A stretch of 55,962 nt of DNA, taken from positions 1-55,962 of the forward strand of contig NZ_NPKH01000026.1 in the NCBI RefSeq assembly GCF_002284535.1, given 5' to 3'. This document shows, piece by piece, positions 1 through 8,747 of the stretch; positions within the stretch are counted from its first letter, which is position 1, and the number at the start of each line of letters is the position of its first letter. The position numbers were made by a program, and so were the translations under genes. The notes under the pieces were generated by a model. It was not told where the DNA came from, did no database searches, and worked only from the letters and a program-made list of their open reading frames with translations. This DNA is from Mesorhizobium wenxiniae. GTDB lineage: Bacteria > Pseudomonadota > Alphaproteobacteria > Rhizobiales > Rhizobiaceae.

Positions 1-300
1 CGCGAAGCCATCAAACGGCGTGCCGCCGAACCTGAGCCCGCGATCACCGAGGAACGCCAGAAGCGGCGCAAGGAGCGCGAAGCCGTCAAACGGCGTGCCG
101 CCGAACCTGAGCCCGCGATCACCGAGGAACGCCAGAAGCGGCGCAAGGAGCGCGAGGCCGCCAGACGGCCTGCCGCCGAACCCGAGCCGGCGATCACCGA
201 GGAAGGCCAGAAGCGGCGCAAGGAGCGCGAGGCCGCCAGACAGCGTGCCGCCGAACCCGAGCCGGCGATCACCGAGGAACGCCAGAAGCGGCGCAAGGAG
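1..300 (+). repeat. 75-bp tandem repeat, four copies inside the OmpA-family gene
   Basis: Units begin at 1, 76, 151 and 226, each exactly 75 bp (25 codons) and nearly identical; a fifth copy begins at 301 but diverges after REAAMRR. Each unit encodes a run such as REAVKRRAAEPEPAITEERQ followed by KRRKE. The multiple-of-three length keeps the frame, so copy number can vary without breaking the protein. The array may continue left of the window. Confidence 0.95.
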
Positions 301-1413
301 CGCGAAGCGGCGATGCGTCGTCCCGAAAACGCCGCCAGGCTCTTCGACAGCGCCAAGGAAAAGCCGGTGAGGCGCAAGCCGGGCGGCGCCGAGCCGGATC
401 AGCCCGCTCGGGCCAGGGCCGAGCGGCTGCCCGAAAGCGACGCCGCGGCGCAGGCGCGAGCCTCGAGAGATCCAGTGCAAATCGGCTCCATCATCTCCGA
501 GGAAGGCCGCCGCATCGAACGCCCGCGCAGGGAGCGTCCCGAGGTTCCGCAGGGCGCGGAACTCGTGCGCGAGGTCAACAACCGCTTCATCTTCCGAACC
601 GACAACACCTATTTCATCGAGCGGCCTCGCGAGGAGCGCTTCATCATCGACGCGCGCGAGGTCTACTACGAGGAACTGCCGCGCAGCCGGCAGCGCGAGG
701 TTGTGGTCCGTCCCGACGGGACGCGGATCGTCACGATCCGCAACCGCTGGGGAGATGTCGTCCGCCGTGTGAAGATCCTGCCCGACGATCGCGAGATCGT
801 CCTCGTCTATGTCGAAGACGACTATTACGACGAGGTGCTGGAATGGCGCGATCCCGGCCTCGACCTGCCGCCCCTCGACCTCGACATTCCGGTTCGCGAC
901 TACATACTGGACGCGGAATGGGTTGAGGATCCCGAAGACTACTATACATTCCTCGACCAGCCGCCGGTCGAGCAGGTGGAGCGCACCTACTCGCTTGACG
1001 AGGTCCGGCGTTCGGCGCGCATCCGCGACAAGGTCAGGCGCATCGATCTCGATATCATCAATTTCGAGTTCGGCTCGGCCCAGATCCCGGAGAGCGAGAT
1101 CGGCAAGCTCGAAGGCGTCGCCGAGGCCATGCAGCGCCTGCTCAAGGAGAACCCGGGCGAGACCTTCCTGATTGAGGGTCACACCGACGCGGTCGGGGCG
1201 GAGGTGGCGAACCTGGCGCTGTCGGACCAGCGGGCCGAGGCGGTGGCGACCGCGCTGACCAACGTCTTCGACATAGCGCCCGAGAACATGGAGACGCAGG
1301 GCTATGGCGAACAGTACCTGAAGGTTGAAACCCAGGAGCCCGAACGCGAGAACCGGCGCGTCGCGATCCGCCGCATCACGCCGCTGGTCGCACCCGTGGC
1401 GAGCTCCGAATAG
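1..1413 (+). CDS. OmpA-family outer membrane/peptidoglycan-binding protein, 5' truncated by window edge
   Basis: The reading frame is open from base 1, so the N-terminus lies outside the window; 470 codons are visible. The first 100 residues are four copies of a 25-residue charged unit (see repeat), followed by a long Arg/Glu-rich linker and a middle part with aromatic, beta-rich sequence (YYEELPR, VYVEDDYYDEVL). The last ~110 residues form an OmpA C-terminal domain: the IINFEFGSAQI strand, the peptidoglycan-binding signature LIEGHTDAVG, then SDQRAEAV and the closing ENRRVAIRR. This domain binds diaminopimelate of peptidoglycan. An internal ATG at 313 is not the start, because the repeat upstream is in frame and clearly coding. 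The family call is safe for the C-terminus; the role of the repeat region is unknown. Confidence 0.85.
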   Translation, partial: REAIKRRAAEPEPAITEERQKRRKEREAVKRRAAEPEPAITEERQKRRKEREAARRPAAEPEPAITEEGQKRRKEREAARQRAAEPEPAITEERQKRRKEREAAMRRPENAARLFDSAKEKPVRRKPGGAEPDQPARARAERLPESDAAAQARASRDPVQIGSIISEEGRRIERPRRERPEVPQGAELVREVNNRFIFRTDNTYFIERPREERFIIDAREVYYEELPRSRQREVVVRPDGTRIVTIRNRWGDVVRRVKILPDDREIVLVYVEDDYYDEVLEWRDPGLDLPPLDLDIPVRDYILDAEWVEDPEDYYTFLDQPPVEQVERTYSLDEVRRSARIRDKVRRIDLDIINFEFGSAQIPESEIGKLEGVAEAMQRLLKENPGETFLIEGHTDAVGAEVANLALSDQRAEAVATALTNVFDIAPENMETQGYGEQYLKVETQEPERENRRVAIRRITPLVAPVASSE

Positions 1414-1595
1414 GCCCCACCCTTGTTTTGAGCCTGCCGGGAAGGTAGCGCCAGGCTCAGCGTATCGAGCGGGCCAAATAGACGACACGCATCCAGCCCG
1501 GTCAAGATCCGCTTCCGCCACCTGTTGCGATATTGAGGTCGAAATCGAGCAACAACTGGGTTGGGTCAAGCCCTGCCCTGCTTGAGTGAACCGGA

Positions 1596-1800
1596 TTAAT
1601 TGACGCCGAGAAAGTGGGCGGCGCTCGGTGTGTTAGAGCTGGCGAAGACCTTGCCGGGCGGGCCGATCTCGTTGATGCGGCCTTCATGAACGACGGCGCG
1701 GCTGGCGAAACGCATTGCATTGAGTGACCAAGCGTTATGCCGTCGGGACGAGGGCGAGCACCTCGGCAACCAATTCAGGGTCAAGTGCGGAAATCGTCGA
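1596..1800 (-). pseudogene. Remnant of a polar amino acid ABC transporter ATPase (GlnQ/HisP type)
   Basis: Only the C-terminal part remains. One frame (about 1800-1741) reads STISALDPELVAEVLALV, the region just after Walker B (normally PTSALDPELV). After a frame change, a second frame reads MRFASRAVVHEGRINEIGPP and ends in FLGVN at 1596, matching the family's EMRFA...HEGRI.EIGPP..VF...FLG tail. The residues between RFA and RAVV are shortened. There is no Walker A, no Q-loop and no signature motif upstream. The gene is therefore dead and degraded by a frameshift and deletions. Family identity rests on motif recognition by eye. Confidence 0.75.
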
Positions 1801-1822
1801 TGGCGCCCCGGTTAGGCGTGAA

Positions 1823-4273
1823 TCACGACCGGAAAGGGATCGTGGTTCGGAACCGATTTGCAAGCAAAGCTGGGGCGACAAGATAAAGGACCATGGCGAT
1901 CATCACGACGCCGGAGAACCCGATATGCATTGCAAGCAGCGTGGCGAGAATCGCGCTCAGCACGGACGCACAGCCGTTGATTCCCCACGCCCAGGGAATG
2001 AATGTTTCCGAACGCGCGCCGACATGCCCGAGGCCGAGGGGAAACGGCATGCCCATAAAAAGAGCGAGCGGCGCTATGAGAAGGAGCGCGATCGCGATCT
2101 TCGCGGCGTCCGGGAACGCCAGCAGCCTTTCGAATACTGAGGGTAGCGCGAGAAGGTAGGTGGCAGCCAGGACCGCGATAACCCCGACAGCGAGGGCGAT
2201 GCCGCGCACCGCCGATCCGCGCCCGACAGCCGCTGCCCAGCGTGCGGCAACGGCGCTACCGAGACCGGCGAAGGCGAGGAAGCCCGCAAGCACGACAGCG
2301 ACAGCGTAGAACGGATGACCGAGGAACAGCACAAAGCGCTGGATGAAGGCGATTTCGATGAAGAGGAAGGCTAGCCCCAAGGCAAGGAAGTAGAGCCCGA
2401 AACGCAGCCGGTGCAAAGCTTTCCCGAGCGCGTGTCTGCGAATCCATAGCGGCAGGAGGATCAGGACGGCGCTGAGGATGGCAGCCTGGACCAGAGTCGT
2501 CACGAGGATCAGGTAGCTCCAGTCGAGCATCGCTGCCCCGCCCTGGGTGCGCAGGGCTAGGAGTTCGGGCAGGGCGCGCCAGCGGAAGAAGTCGAAGAAA
2601 TAGGGCCGATTGTCGGTGGCCGGTGCGATGGCGAACTTGTAGCGCTCGATGAAGTCGGCGCACTCAGGGCCGAGGAGGGCGAGGGCTCCCTCGTAGAGAT
2701 ATTCCTGATCGAGCTGGTTGAAGTGGTTCACATCGCTCGCGGAGATGCCTGGCACCCAAGAGATGTCGAAGAAGTTCTCGGCCGCGAAGCTGCGAATGGC
2801 CGCAATGTCTTCGCCTTTGAAGGGCGACTTGGCGACGAGCAAAGTAGCGGTATTCCAGCTCCGGATCAGCGCCAGGTGCCGGCCCGGCTCGGCCACGCCT
2901 TCCGCCTCGAGCGCTGCTATGGCGGTGGCGAACAGCTTAAGGCTGTCACGCGGCGGCACTCGCAGCCATCGTGTGATAGCGACGACACCATCTGGTCTGA
3001 GAATCGCCAGGTAATCCCGCATTGCCTCCACGGTATAGGTGTAGTTTTCATGCAAGCTCTGCACGCCGGCCGCGGCCGCGCTGAAGGAGTCAAGGAGCGG
3101 CATCTGGATCAGGTCGTAGCGCTCGCCGGCAGTCGCAGCGAAGGCGCGCGCCTCGGCCAAATGCAAGCGCAGGTTCGGTCGGCTGAAGATACCGCCAGCG
3201 AAGTCGGCGAAGCGATTCCGAGCCAAGTCAATCATTTGCGGGTTGACCTCTACCGCATCCACCGTATCGGCCCCGGCGCGCAGCGCCAGCAGCACCTGCT
3301 CGCCGCCCCCGGCGCCGAGGATTAGTACCCGCGGCCGCTCGAGGATGCGGTACGGCAGCGCCGCCGTTGTCCGGTCGAGATAGGCGACCTTCGCCGGATC
3401 GCCTCCATAGGCGGTAATCGCCGCAATACTGTCGCCATCGGTGAAGACGGCGAGTTGCGCAGGCGGCTCTTGGGTGTTGGCTAGGCTGAGGCCAGGCGCG
3501 TAACGGAAGGGGACGGTCGGACTCTCGACAACCGTCAGCAACCCGAGCGGGCTCGACCGCTCCTCGATCACCCGCGCGTTCGGAACCTCCAGGGCCATGC
3601 GGAGGCCCTTATACTGCGACATATGCGGCTCGGGGGCCACCCAGGACGGCGGCAGCGATACTGCAACGAACGCCGCTGCCAATCCAAGGCCGCCCGCTGC
3701 GAGCCACCGATGGCGGACCATGCCGAACGCGGCAAGGGCAGCCGCCGCGAATGCCAGTGCTGCAACGAAACGCAGCGCCGTAGATGGGAAGACCAGGAAG
3801 AGGAGCCCGACGATACCCAGCGCACCGATCCCTGCGCCGGCCAGGTCGAAGGCGTAGACGCGTCCGATCTGTCCGGGATGGCGGCAGAAAGCAAGGCCGA
3901 CGCAGGTCGCGCCAAAGAAGAACGGCAGGATCAGAAGCGCATAGCTGGCCGCGAGCCAACCGAGCTGCCGCGGATCCCAGATGATCTCGAGCGCGTTGAA
4001 CGGCAGACGTTCGGCGATGGCGAAGCTGGCTACCGCGGTCATGCCGAATAGCGCTGCCGACGCCGCGAAAGCAGCCGGGTACCGCTCCACTAGCCAGCGC
4101 TGGGCGAGCGCAATGAACGTACCGCTCGCGCCGAAGCCCAAGAGCGCGATGCTGATGATCATGTAGGCAAAATGGTGCCATTGAACGATCGAAAACAATC
4201 GCATCAGCAGCAATTCGTAACCGAGAACCGCTGCCGAAATGAGACCGACTGGTAGCATGCGGCCCGCTCTCAC
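1823..4273 (-). CDS. Multi-span membrane protein with spermidine-synthase-like methyltransferase-fold domain
   Basis: The product is 816 aa. The first ~230 residues carry about six hydrophobic segments (LISAAVLGYELLLMRLF, IISIALLGFGASGTFIALA and others). A central soluble domain has the Rossmann motif VLILGAGGGEQVLLALR, an acidic strand VDAVEVNPQM and a YDLIQMPLLDSFSA region, as in SpeE-fold aminopropyltransferases. A second membrane block follows from about residue 590 to the end. Fused membrane/SpeE-like proteins are common in bacteria but their substrate is mostly unknown, so polyamine synthesis should not be assumed. The ATG overlaps the stop of the upstream isoaspartyl methyltransferase-like gene by 4 bp (ATGA), so the two are co-translated. 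The stop at 1823 lies close to the ABC ATPase remnant. Confidence 0.8.
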   Translation of the reverse strand: MRAGRMLPVGLISAAVLGYELLLMRLFSIVQWHHFAYMIISIALLGFGASGTFIALAQRWLVERYPAAFAASAALFGMTAVASFAIAERLPFNALEIIWDPRQLGWLAASYALLILPFFFGATCVGLAFCRHPGQIGRVYAFDLAGAGIGALGIVGLLFLVFPSTALRFVAALAFAAAALAAFGMVRHRWLAAGGLGLAAAFVAVSLPPSWVAPEPHMSQYKGLRMALEVPNARVIEERSSPLGLLTVVESPTVPFRYAPGLSLANTQEPPAQLAVFTDGDSIAAITAYGGDPAKVAYLDRTTAALPYRILERPRVLILGAGGGEQVLLALRAGADTVDAVEVNPQMIDLARNRFADFAGGIFSRPNLRLHLAEARAFAATAGERYDLIQMPLLDSFSAAAAGVQSLHENYTYTVEAMRDYLAILRPDGVVAITRWLRVPPRDSLKLFATAIAALEAEGVAEPGRHLALIRSWNTATLLVAKSPFKGEDIAAIRSFAAENFFDISWVPGISASDVNHFNQLDQEYLYEGALALLGPECADFIERYKFAIAPATDNRPYFFDFFRWRALPELLALRTQGGAAMLDWSYLILVTTLVQAAILSAVLILLPLWIRRHALGKALHRLRFGLYFLALGLAFLFIEIAFIQRFVLFLGHPFYAVAVVLAGFLAFAGLGSAVAARWAAAVGRGSAVRGIALAVGVIAVLAATYLLALPSVFERLLAFPDAAKIAIALLLIAPLALFMGMPFPLGLGHVGARSETFIPWAWGINGCASVLSAILATLLAMHIGFSGVVMIAMVLYLVAPALLANRFRTTIPFRS

Positions 4274-5007
4274 CGGGAGGGACCTCCCCGCAGCGGAACG
4301 AAGCTCACCGGCAGCAGCTGCCGGGTCGTGATGCCTCCGCCTAGTCGCTTCTCGACGAGCATGAGAAACTGGGTTGCAAAGGGGCCTCCCACGGGGATGA
4401 CCATCCGACCTCCTTCAGCGAGCTGCTCGACAAGCGGCGGCGGGATATGGCTGGCAGCCGCGGTCACGACGATGCCGTCGAAGGGCGCGTGCTCAGGCCA
4501 GCCGTAATAGCCGTCGTCCAACTTCACCTGAACGTTGTCGAAGCGGGGCACCGCAAGTCGTGCCGCTGCCCTCTTGCCCAGTTCCGGGATAATTTCGATC
4601 GAGTAAACCTTGGCGGCGAGGGGCGACAGGACGGCTGCCTGATAGCCCGAGCCGGTGCCGATCTCGAGGACGGTGTCGCCAGGCCGGACATTGATCAGGT
4701 CGGTCATAAGCGCGACGATAAAGGGCTGCGAGATCGTCTGACCGTGCCCGATCGGCAGGGGCCGGTCATGATAGGCCGCGCCGCGCTGCGCCTCGGGTAC
4801 GAAACGGTCGCGCGGCACGGTGCCCATTGTCTTGAGCACCGCCGGATCGATACGGTATGCCGCGGAGCGGGCGTGTCCCTTTATCGTCTCGATCATGGCC
4901 GCACGCTCGGCTGCGCGGTCCTGGGCGGGCGCCGATGTCGAAACGAAGGCGGCGACACTCGCGAGAAACGCGGCTAGCAACGCTCGGCACTGGGCTAGAG
5001 CACTCAT
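4270..5007 (-). CDS. pcm: Exported protein-L-isoaspartate O-methyltransferase-like protein
   Basis: The product is 245 aa. The ATG at 5007 was chosen because AGGAGGAGG stands just before it; a longer reading to 5040 has no such site. Residues 1-35 look like a Sec signal peptide (ALLAAFLASVAAFVSTSAPAQ), which is unusual because classical PCMT is cytoplasmic. The body has the family motifs: DRFVPEAQRGAAY, the active-site loop GHGQTISQPFIVALM, SAM motif I VLEIGTGSGYQAAVLS, and GFDGIVVTAA-like FDGIVVTAAA. It would methylate isoaspartyl residues in damaged proteins, here probably in the periplasm. It is coupled to the downstream membrane spermidine-synthase-like gene by a 4-bp overlap. Family confidence is high; location and substrate are inferred. 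Confidence 0.87.
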   Translation of the reverse strand: MSALAQCRALLAAFLASVAAFVSTSAPAQDRAAERAAMIETIKGHARSAAYRIDPAVLKTMGTVPRDRFVPEAQRGAAYHDRPLPIGHGQTISQPFIVALMTDLINVRPGDTVLEIGTGSGYQAAVLSPLAAKVYSIEIIPELGKRAAARLAVPRFDNVQVKLDDGYYGWPEHAPFDGIVVTAAASHIPPPLVEQLAEGGRMVIPVGGPFATQFLMLVEKRLGGGITTRQLLPVSFVPLRGGPSR

Positions 5008-6007
5008 GAACCTCCTCCTGGCCCACGACGTCGAGAACAAAGGCGGCGGCTTTTTGAAGCAAACGCCGCTCCGATCTCACACCAAACATGTCGCGGCACC
5101 AGGTCCGGATCAACCCCGTTGGAGGTTGGTGGTGCGCCAGAAGGCGTCTTCCGCCTCAGGCGGCGACCGCAAAAGGGACGGCAAGCAGCCTGACTGCATT
5201 ATGCATCCTTCACGGGTACCAGGGACCTCGCGGTTACCTGCCTGCAAGTCCGCTATCCACTTCATTGCAGCCCCTCCGACGCATCGACACAAAGGCCCGG
5301 AGCGGGTCATGTCGAGACCTCAAGCAGGACTCGCCAAGCGGCTTTGGCGCAGACCAAATCAGCCGATTTGCACGCCAGAGTACGCCGTAGCTCCCCCACG
5401 ACGGTAATGCCTCTTTACACCCGGCTCCGACCGGGCTTTCTAGTCGCTGGAAGGAAGATGAGAGCCGTAAGAGCAGCCAACATCGAACGGAGACCAACTG
5501 GGCGCCGAATCTGCGCTATCGCCGCCGTTTGCCCTACTCCCACTCGATTGTTTCGGCCCAAGAAAACCGACTGATTTTGAGAGGCAATTTTATTTTCATT
5601 CAACACAGATGCCGTTGAACATATCGTCAAAAATCTGTGCTTCTGGTTTCGTTGACGAATTTCGCCTGTTCGCGAATTCCGTGCTTTCGCTGACTATCGA
5701 CAGGGCCGGACGATTTTTTCTTCGCAGACCCTCACAGATCCATTTTCGCATCAGGCAAAAAGTACCGCCATGCCCGCAACCACTCGATTGCGAACCCTCG
5801 GAATTCACGAATCAGGCGGCATGCCCCGCTGGCATTTACTCAAAACGACCGAGTACCGGAACCCCATGTAGCAGCCGCCTGCTACCAGCGACCCGAATTT
5901 TGGCGCTATGTGATATGAATGGCGAACTTCACAGAGGCGGTGTAGAGTTCACCTCAACACAAGATGAGCCCTACGAACGGCAACGCCGAGCGAATCTGGG
6001 AGGATTC
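5008..6007. other. About 1 kb with no recognisable gene
   Basis: Open frames here are short, lack ribosome sites and give no recognisable protein. The stretch 5570-5720 is richer in A+T than its surroundings. An exact 7-bp inverted repeat with a 4-base loop (GTAGCAG/CTGCTAC) lies at 5868-5885. An open frame runs in phase from 5609 into the gene starting at 6008, but its upstream part looks non-coding. The divergently arranged neighbours probably have their promoters here. Confidence 0.6.
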
Positions 6008-6481
6008 ATGGTCGAGATTATCTCCAAGCGGGATGGCCCGCGGCGCGAGGACGTGCAAGTCAAAAGGCTGATCGAGCAGAACCGCTCGACTATCGTTCGC
6101 CTTGCCGACCAGATCAGCGGCGGCGGCTACTCGGCATCGAGGAAGCCACGCCAGCAACCGAAGGCGGAAGGTCTGATCATCCATGTTGGCGGCAGTGCCG
6201 CGCATGTCGCCGAAGCCAAACCGTCCATCCATGTCACCATGAACGGTCGCGTGATCTCGAAGGATCAGAACACGGGCCGCCAACTTCATCACATCGGCGA
6301 TATCCGCAACCGGGGCGGCGACCAGACCTTTGTCCTGGCGACAAAGCAGAATGGCTTCTTCTCGCCGGTCGACGAAATCATCGCCGAAGCGCTTGCGGAC
6401 CTGGACGGGTCCCGCCTCGCCTCCACCTATACCGAAGAACAGCTTGCCGCCGACATCGGCGCGAAACTCGGCATCAACTGA
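6008..6481 (+). CDS. Conserved-looking small protein of unknown function
   Basis: The product is 157 aa (MVEIISKRDGPRRED...). The ATG at 6008 was chosen because GGGAGGA precedes it by a few bases; an in-frame upstream extension has neither such a site nor protein-like composition. The N-terminal ~50 residues are charged (RREDVQVKRLIEQNRSTIVR). A middle strand-rich part includes GLIIHVGGSA and SIHVTMNGRVISKDQNTG, and the C-terminus (EEQLAADIGAKLGIN) is helical. There are no cysteines, no signal peptide and no membrane span. It stands 98 bp before the sigma-54 regulator on the same strand and could be co-transcribed with it. I do not recognise the family and assign no function. Confidence 0.7.
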   Translation: MVEIISKRDGPRREDVQVKRLIEQNRSTIVRLADQISGGGYSASRKPRQQPKAEGLIIHVGGSAAHVAEAKPSIHVTMNGRVISKDQNTGRQLHHIGDIRNRGGDQTFVLATKQNGFFSPVDEIIAEALADLDGSRLASTYTEEQLAADIGAKLGIN

Positions 6482-6579
6482 CGGCAGACTTTGGGACGGG
6501 TGGGCGTCCAATCCGCGATAGCATTTCGAACATGACAACATACAGCGATAGCATGCCTCAAAGGTTCTGCGATGACTGA

Positions 6580-8658
6580 ATGAAACGCGAGATAGGCCCC
6601 AATCATATGAAGATCGATGCCCTTCCGGCGCGTACGTCGCTGGCCACCGGCCAGATGGCTCTGAGCATCGACTATGACGAGCGTGCCACCATGCGCGCCT
6701 GGGAAAGTTTTCTGGCCGAAGACCCCAAATGTGCCCGCGATCCAGTTCACCCCAGCCACGTCCGCTCCCTCATTCACGAGTCATGGCATCGCAGCGCCAC
6801 CGGCGGCATCAACGCTCAAGGGATTGAAGCGCCGCTGAGCAGTGATCGCGACGAGATCGAATATCTGACCCGGGCCAATGCAGAACTGCTTTCGGCGGCG
6901 CGGCGATCGTTCGCCTCGCTTGGCCAGTTGCTGGACGGGACAGGCGCGATGCTGGTTCTGGCCGACAGCGACGGCGTGCTGATCGACGCCATCGGCGACA
7001 AGAAGACGTTGCATGACGGCATGGATATCCATCTCGCCATCGGCGGCAAATGGAACGAGGATGCAGTCGGAACCAACGGCATCGGTACGGCACTGTGGAC
7101 GGGTGAGCCGACCTTCGTCCATGCGGCCGAGCACTTCTGCGCCGGCATCAAGTCCTGGACCTGCGCCGGAGCGCCGATCCGCGATCCGCTGGACGGCAAG
7201 ATCATCGGTGTCGTTGATTTGTCAGGCTATTCGCCAATCTTCCGGCCGCACAACACGGCACTCGTTGCCGCCACAGCCCGGCAGATCGAAAAGGCATTAG
7301 CCGAACAGCAGCAGGAACAGCGCACGCGCCTGCTCGAAGCCTTCATTTCGTCGGCTCCCAGCTACCGCCGAAAAGACGGGCTGGTAATCGTCGACCATCG
7401 CGGCCGCGCCATCTTCTGCAACAACGTGCCTGACGGCGAAACCACCGAGATGATGGATGGCCCGATGGAGCCAGGCCGTGGCCGCTGGCTGATGAACCTT
7501 CCGTCCTCCGGCTCCGACGCCGACCTTATCAGGGCGCTGCCGGCCCATCTGAGATCCTGCCACATTACGCCGCTCAAGCTCGACGGCGACCTCCGCGGCG
7601 CGGCACTGGTGTTCCCCTCCGTGCCGGCGGTCTCCAGCGCGGCAGTGGTCCACCGGGAAGTGAACAAGCATCTTCAGGATGCTGTCGCCATGATCGTCGG
7701 CGAAAGCGAAGCGCTGCAGGCTGCCATCGACGTCGCCTGCCGCGTCGCTCGGTCGGGCAGCGTAACATCGCTGTTGGTCGAAGGTGAAACAGGGGTCGGG
7801 AAGGAGTTGTTTGCGCGGCTTGTCCATGCCGGCAGCCGGCGCACGGCGAACGATCCGTTCATCGCGATGAATTGCGGGGCGATCACCAGGGACCTGTTTG
7901 GAAGCGAATTGTTCGGCCATGTTGCCGGCGCCTTTACCGGCGCCTCGCGTGAAGGCAAGCCGGGTGTTTTCGAGCTCGCCAATGGCGGAGTCCTCAGTCT
8001 TGACGAGATCGGCGAGCTGCCACTCGAAATCCAGCCATTTCTGCTGCGTGTCCTGGAAGAGCGCGTGGTCCATCGCATTGGCGACAGCCGGGGTCGCCCG
8101 GTGGATGTGCGCCTGGTCGCCTCGACCAATCGCGATCTCAAGCAGGAAATTGCCGCAGGCCGCTTCCGCCGCGATCTCTACTATCGAATTGGCGCAGTCT
8201 CGATAACTATTCCACCGCTGCGCGAGCGCGGCGAAGATGTGCTGCTGCTGATTGAACATTTCAACCGGCAGATCACCACCGCAGCGGGCGAGGACCCGCT
8301 GGAATTCTCGCGCGAAGCACTCGATGCCCTGCTCGCCTATGGTTGGCCGGGCAATGTACGCGAACTGAAGAACCTCATCGGGCGGCTGCATGTCCTGACG
8401 CGCGGCCGCGATGTCAGGCTCCGCGACCTTCCTGAGGAGATCACCGCGTCCGGCTCTGGATCGGAAGCCGGGTCGGACAGCAGTGCATCCGCGCATGAAT
8501 TAGGAGGCACGCTCGTCGAGGCCAAACGCCAGGCAATGAAGAACGCCTTGGCGGCGGAAGGCGGCAACCTCAGCCGTGTCGCGCTACGGCTCGGCATCTC
8601 CCGGCCAACGCTCTACCGCAAGCTCGACCAATACGGCATCCGGCGCGGTTTCATCTAG
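6580..8658 (+). CDS. Sigma-54-dependent transcriptional activator, AcoR/MimR type
   Basis: The product is 692 aa. Residues ~85-260 form a GAF-like sensor region (AVGTNGIGTALWTGEP, GVVDLSGYS) typical of AcoR-type activators. The AAA+ domain at ~370-600 has Walker A GETGVGKE, the sigma-54 contact loop GAFTGA, Walker B region LSLDEIGELPLEIQ and RRDLYYRIG. A Fis-type helix-turn-helix closes the protein (GGNLSRVALRLGISRPTLYR). It should oligomerise on an upstream site and drive RNA polymerase-sigma54 by ATP hydrolysis. The facing monooxygenase operon begins at a consensus -24/-12 promoter, making it the obvious target; the effector is probably the substrate or its ketone/alcohol product (inference). 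An alternative ATG lies at 6607; neither has a strong ribosome site. Confidence 0.9.
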   Translation: MKREIGPNHMKIDALPARTSLATGQMALSIDYDERATMRAWESFLAEDPKCARDPVHPSHVRSLIHESWHRSATGGINAQGIEAPLSSDRDEIEYLTRANAELLSAARRSFASLGQLLDGTGAMLVLADSDGVLIDAIGDKKTLHDGMDIHLAIGGKWNEDAVGTNGIGTALWTGEPTFVHAAEHFCAGIKSWTCAGAPIRDPLDGKIIGVVDLSGYSPIFRPHNTALVAATARQIEKALAEQQQEQRTRLLEAFISSAPSYRRKDGLVIVDHRGRAIFCNNVPDGETTEMMDGPMEPGRGRWLMNLPSSGSDADLIRALPAHLRSCHITPLKLDGDLRGAALVFPSVPAVSSAAVVHREVNKHLQDAVAMIVGESEALQAAIDVACRVARSGSVTSLLVEGETGVGKELFARLVHAGSRRTANDPFIAMNCGAITRDLFGSELFGHVAGAFTGASREGKPGVFELANGGVLSLDEIGELPLEIQPFLLRVLEERVVHRIGDSRGRPVDVRLVASTNRDLKQEIAAGRFRRDLYYRIGAVSITIPPLRERGEDVLLLIEHFNRQITTAAGEDPLEFSREALDALLAYGWPGNVRELKNLIGRLHVLTRGRDVRLRDLPEEITASGSGSEAGSDSSASAHELGGTLVEAKRQAMKNALAAEGGNLSRVALRLGISRPTLYRKLDQYGIRRGFI

Positions 8659-8677
8659 TGTCAGAGCCACCGGCACG

Positions 8678-8706
8678 AAAAAAGCCCGCGGCATTCGCGC
8701 CGCGGG
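8678..8706 (-). terminator. Intrinsic terminator of the monooxygenase operon
   Basis: Read on the minus strand: an 8-bp stem CCCGCGGC/GCCGCGGG with a 6-base loop, followed by six T. It lies about 40 bp past the stop of the DUF1097 gene and just after the stop of the converging regulator gene. The T-run is on the minus strand, so it chiefly ends the long minus-strand operon; the stem could also slow transcription from the regulator side. Confidence 0.85.
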
Positions 8707-8747
8707 GTTGGGAAAGTCAATCACTGAAGCGGTAGCGGGGGGTTAGA

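Noticed and set aside
1..300. CRISPR-like array
   Set aside because: The 75-bp units are contiguous, lack spacers and keep the reading frame, so this is a coding repeat.
5609..6007. In-frame extension of the 157-aa protein
   Set aside because: No ribosome site, composition unlike protein; the GGGAGGA before 6008 decides the start.
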